A stretch of 64,000 bases of DNA. Source: SMYC01 sp965197495. Its GTDB lineage: Bacteria; Acidobacteriota; Vicinamibacteria; Marinacidobacterales; SMYC01. The notes under the pieces are model-generated. The model was not told where the DNA came from. It saw only the letters and a program-made list of their open reading frames with translations, and did not search any database. Location: assembly GCA_965197495.1 (NCBI GenBank), contig OZ240210.1, positions 372,001-436,000 on the forward strand, given 5' to 3'. The translations under genes and the position numbers were made by a program. This document shows positions 61,022 through 64,000 of the stretch, piece after piece (the stretch's first letter is position 1; each line of letters opens with the position of its first letter).

Positions 61022-61272
61022 CCTATGCTAACATTGCTTTGGCTGCGGAACGCCGATCATCCCGCCACGCAAAATTGGTACGACACCTGAGTTTGTTACC
61101 GCTACCGGTTGGAGAACGGCAATTCCAAGGTATTCCTCAGGTTTACGTGTTTGTTCCAGGTCAACATTACGCAGCCAGTATTTTCACCTCCTTAGTCTTG
61201 TGCTTGCTGAGCCGGACTGAGCAAGCCTGCAGAGTGGAGCCGGTTTCAACCAAATCGTTTCAGGCGCCGACG
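61022..61272. other. Non-coding flank right of the IS3-family element
   Basis: No supported gene. Short frames only. Lower GC than the rest; upstream region of the Mrr-TPR gene. Confidence 0.4.
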
Positions 61273-61276
61273 TTAA

Positions 61277-61465
61277 CCCTAATCGCAAATAAACGTCACC
61301 GTGTCTGAGGTCTTTGGCCCCGTGAATAGCACCTTTTCCAGGTTCTGCATACACCGTGCAGAATCACCTATAGTGGCGGCGAGTGGGTGCCCCAGCACGA
61401 GCTTCTCGCCTGCGCCCAGTGCGGCTGTTTCGCGTTTTCGTGCTTCGAAGATTTTGCGATTAGGG
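61277..61465. mobile_element. 189-bp TTAA-flanked element with 13-bp terminal repeats
   Basis: CCCTAATCGCAAA (61277-61289) and TTTGCGATTAGGG (61453-61465) are perfect inverted repeats, each flanked outwards by TTAA (61273-61276, 61466-61469). CCCT ends with TTAA duplication are the hallmark of piggyBac-type transposons. No transposase is encoded; a minus-strand open frame of about 66 codons fills it. It sits 13-17 bases before the next gene. Confidence 0.55.
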
Positions 61466-61482
61466 TTAATTAACATACAACG

Positions 61483-64000
61483 ATGATTACTCCCCCTCTG
61501 CAGCCAGGCAAGGTACCGAGGTTTCACGAACTCGGCCATGACCTTTTTGAGGACCTGTGTCGAGAATTAGTGCAGGAAGAAGATAACGTCACCAGCGCCG
61601 AACGCTACGGAACGCCCGGACAACGACAATTGGGTGTCGATGTACTGATTGAGTTCAAAGATGGCTCGCTTGGGGCCGGACAGTGCAAGAGCCATCAATC
61701 CTGCGATGAGGCGCTAATTAGGACAGCCTGCAATGATTTCCTAAAGCATGCCGCTCATTGGAAAAAGAAGGACGTCCAAACTTTCATTCTGTTCCTAGCC
61801 GCCGACACGCGACGGACACAGTTGCACGACGAGAGGTTCACGCAACGCGCCAGACTGAAGCAGAATGGCTTCTCGCTCCAGGTTTGGTCTGGCACCGTTC
61901 TTACAAGGAAGCTGCGCAAGCGACGTCAAATCGTCCGTCATTTTCTTCCTTTGCATGAGAACTACATCTGCGGCCCTTCGGCGCAACTCGACATCCAGTC
62001 GGATGTCCAACAGGCGACCATCGTAGCATTGGCCATACAACTGGGCGAGGTGGCCGAGGGAGATCGTTCAGATCTGCGAGCCCTGTGGCAAGACGGCCAT
62101 CCTCAAAAGGCGCTTTCGAAACTCCGTAAAATCAAAGGCGAGACGCTGACCTGGACAGTGCTGCCATCCGCTACCAAGGCCAAACTCCTCCGCCTAGAGG
62201 GACGCATGTTGTTGACCTCCGGTGAGGTTGCGACGGCGATGTCCCTGGCAACCGAAGCCGATCAACTTGACGGATCAGATCTCGACGGAACAGATCCCGG
62301 ACGTGCGCGCCTCGTCGCACTGATCGCTCGGGCTGAGGGTCGTCTCGATGACGCCCTCAGAGCGCTTGAAGAGGAGAGCGATCCCGATAACCAGGCTCTT
62401 CGAGCCGCCGTGCAGATTCAGCACGGAGATGTTGCCGCCGCTCTCGACACCCTCTCTTCGTTAACGAACCATCCGGATGCCCATCGGCTTCGCTCGATTG
62501 TGTTTCTCAGCCAACATGAACCACTCAAGGCGAAAGCGGAGGCTGAAAAGGCACTTTCCTTGGCACCCTCTTGGTACTGGATACGTCGGACCGCCGCGAC
62601 GGTACGGTACCTCGCCGGCATTTCTCCAGTCGCTCTTCCGAACGGATTCCCAGAGTGGCTCGACCCAATCAGTCCAATGTTCGTGCGCCAAGACAACGAA
62701 AGCGTCGCCTCCAGGCGTTCCGCCGCCCTCGAATTCGAACAGCTCTCCGGTCCTGAATTTGAACATTCAGCGGACGACCTCGCCTGCCTCCAAGCATGGC
62801 GGGTTGCGTGTCTTGCGGACAATGCTGATTCTCGCGGGAACGCTGCGGAACTCGCGCGTGCCATCCTCGACGCGGATCCTTCGAACTACAGAGTGATGAT
62901 ATGGGTACTCGGTCGAGATCTCGACGTAACGATTGACTCTAGCGTCGCAGCGCTTGAGGAGAAGGTTAGTCACGAAACGGCCAATGTTGAGGAAATCGCA
63001 TCACTGGTGGCAGCATTCACGAGCGCAGGCCGATTCGCCGACGGAAGGGCAGTTCTTGAGCGAACGAAAGAGGTGTTCATTCGTGATTCAGCGCGACCCC
63101 GCTGGGATTTCTGGCAAGCCCAGTTGGCAGCGATAGAGTCTAACGCCAAGCAGGAACCGTCACTCCGCCTGGAAAACCGCCTCGAACAAGCCTTGGCCGA
63201 TCTTCGGAATGCCGAAGCAGGCGGAGAAGGCAAGGCGAGCTGGCAGCAGTACATGTTGCTCGCACAATTGGAGCACTGGGAAGAGATCGCGCCAGTGGCC
63301 AACAAGTTGGTTGAGTCGCTGCAAACCCCTGATGCGGTGAGGATTGCGAGCTACGCTCTCTACAACACGCACGACTTTGCCGGTTGCCTAGCTGTCCTCG
63401 ACCAAGCGCCCGCGCTGTATTTCGGAGGTGAGGTACCGCCGGACCTCCGTCGTCTCCGCGTTCTCGCACAGCGTGCAATCGGTGCGCTCCCGGAAGCTAT
63501 CAAGACCGCCCGTGAAGCCTTCGAACAATCACCGACAAGAGATGCCTTCTTGGAGCTATGTCAGTTTTACTGGCAAATGGGTGATTTCAAGAACCTTGCA
63601 ATTGTCGCGCGCGGCCATTCTGCAATTGGAGAACTCTCCGCAGTGGACTATCTGAGGCTCGCGTCGCAGCTCGCGATCGAAGACCCCAAACTAGCGTTGG
63701 ATCTTTGGCGCACGTCCGTAGCCAAAGAAATCGATGATGAGCACGTCGGGATGGCGTTCGGAATCGGTGAACGTCTCGGCGTAGGTGTTGAACTCACGCC
63801 CCTCGTTCACAGGCTTGAAGCGCTTGGAAAAGAAGGGAAAGGTGGTGTTCAAGCCGTAGGGCTCAAGGAGCTTATCGACTGGTCAGTGCAGCACCGTGAG
63901 CACCGCAATCAGGTCTGGCGACGGCTGCAGCGCGGCGAAGTGCCGAACCACGTCGCGTTGGGCTTCACGGGCACCGGGCTAGCCAGAGTATTCCATCGCC
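61483..64000 (+). CDS. Mrr-like nuclease with long TPR region (3' end outside window)
   Basis: The frame is open from ATG 61483 to the window end, 839 residues, without stop. N-terminal about 120 residues: FHELGHDLFEDLCRELVQEE, a Tyr-Gly-Pro-Gly loop (RYGTPGQRQLGVDVLIEF) and GAGQCKSH, giving the D...QxK arrangement of Mrr/restriction-endonuclease-like folds. From about residue 190 to the end there are repeated 34-residue helix pairs of TPR type (ALSKLRKIKGETLTW, ATAMSLATEADQLD, AEAEKALSLAPSWYWIR). The C-terminus is not visible. Probably a single-protein or multi-gene defence nuclease sensing a trigger through the repeats; inference from architecture. The ATG is taken because the domain start follows directly; no clear ribosome site (ATACAACG precedes). 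Confidence 0.75.
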   Translation, partial: MITPPLQPGKVPRFHELGHDLFEDLCRELVQEEDNVTSAERYGTPGQRQLGVDVLIEFKDGSLGAGQCKSHQSCDEALIRTACNDFLKHAAHWKKKDVQTFILFLAADTRRTQLHDERFTQRARLKQNGFSLQVWSGTVLTRKLRKRRQIVRHFLPLHENYICGPSAQLDIQSDVQQATIVALAIQLGEVAEGDRSDLRALWQDGHPQKALSKLRKIKGETLTWTVLPSATKAKLLRLEGRMLLTSGEVATAMSLATEADQLDGSDLDGTDPGRARLVALIARAEGRLDDALRALEEESDPDNQALRAAVQIQHGDVAAALDTLSSLTNHPDAHRLRSIVFLSQHEPLKAKAEAEKALSLAPSWYWIRRTAATVRYLAGISPVALPNGFPEWLDPISPMFVRQDNESVASRRSAALEFEQLSGPEFEHSADDLACLQAWRVACLADNADSRGNAAELARAILDADPSNYRVMIWVLGRDLDVTIDSSVAALEEKVSHETANVEEIASLVAAFTSAGRFADGRAVLERTKEVFIRDSARPRWDFWQAQLAAIESNAKQEPSLRLENRLEQALADLRNAEAGGEGKASWQQYMLLAQLEHWEEIAPVANKLVESLQTPDAVRIASYALYNTHDFAGCLAVLDQAPALYFGGEVPPDLRRLRVLAQRAIGALPEAIKTAREAFEQSPTRDAFLELCQFYWQMGDFKNLAIVARGHSAIGELSAVDYLRLASQLAIEDPKLALDLWRTSVAKEIDDEHVGMAFGIGERLGVGVELTPLVHRLEALGKEGKGGVQAVGLKELIDWSVQHREHRNQVWRRLQRGEVPNHVALGFTGTGLARVFHR

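Noticed and set aside
61279..61539. Small divergent gene on the minus strand upstream of the Mrr-TPR gene
   Set aside because: The open frame fills the TTAA-flanked element and overlaps the start of the plus-strand gene; no ribosome site or family seen.

Overview
The window is GC-rich DNA from a bacterium with an outer membrane. It carries a TonB-dependent receptor fragment with a carboxypeptidase-regulatory-like domain, an outer-membrane beta-barrel protein, a DUF1585/DUF1552 pair, secreted amidohydrolases and a YfhO-type membrane protein. That gene set is typical of Acidobacteriota, Gemmatimonadota, Planctomycetota and similar soil or marine symbiont lineages; the assignment is inference from gene content only. 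I saw no tRNA, rRNA or CRISPR array.

The dominant feature is an extreme density of insertion-sequence material. Intact or nearly intact elements are two copies of a 1436-bp rve-type IS (40841-42276, 59117-60552), two copies of an IS5-like element (20641-21725, 46946-48031), two IS256-family elements (about 9045-10415; 42390-43788 with an 8-bp target duplication), a 1204-bp IS1-like element killed by one stop codon (54621-55824), and an IS3-family element split by another IS (58969-61021). Fragments of IS3, IS110, IS66, IS1634, IS256 and rve integrases fill the gaps. Solo ends of the rve-type IS (about 75-bp inverted repeat) recur at over a dozen places, and several identical hybrid junctions occur twice. 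Two MITE families (94 bp and 166 bp) and a 189-bp TTAA-flanked element are also visible.

Layout: 1-1.4 kb, Fe-S PD-(D/E)XK nuclease coupled to an upstream gene; 1.4-3.1 kb, debris; 3.1-5.1 kb, KefB-type antiporter; 5.1-10.7 kb, DUF4268, CxxC zinc-finger and DUF2513 genes among repeats, then an IS256; 10.7-16.9 kb, gene remnants around an intact DUF1552 gene; 16.9-20 kb, YfhO protein; 20-25.1 kb, nested IS, a HEPN-like hypothetical and a chimeric GT-C-like membrane protein; 25.1-30.2 kb, a rearranged EcsC gene and a large serine recombinase with DUF2924; 30.8-34.4 kb, a fused CydDC-like ABC exporter; 34.5-40.3 kb, debris with a DUF697 GTPase; 40.3-44 kb, barrel protein, IS copies; 44-50.6 kb, a defence-like cluster (adenine methyltransferases, unknown gene, ATPase C-terminus, truncated SIR2 protein); 50.8-54.4 kb, two coupled amidohydrolases and the intact EcsC copy; 56-59 kb, McrBC; 61.5 kb to the end, a large Mrr-nuclease/TPR protein running off the window.

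Functionally, the intact cargo is of two kinds: nucleic-acid defence or modification genes (RecB-like nuclease, DUF4268, methyltransferases, SIR2, McrBC, Mrr-TPR), and housekeeping or surface genes stranded between IS elements. Many genes are cut exactly at IS ends, so IS-driven deletion and recombination, rather than simple insertion, seems to have shaped the region.
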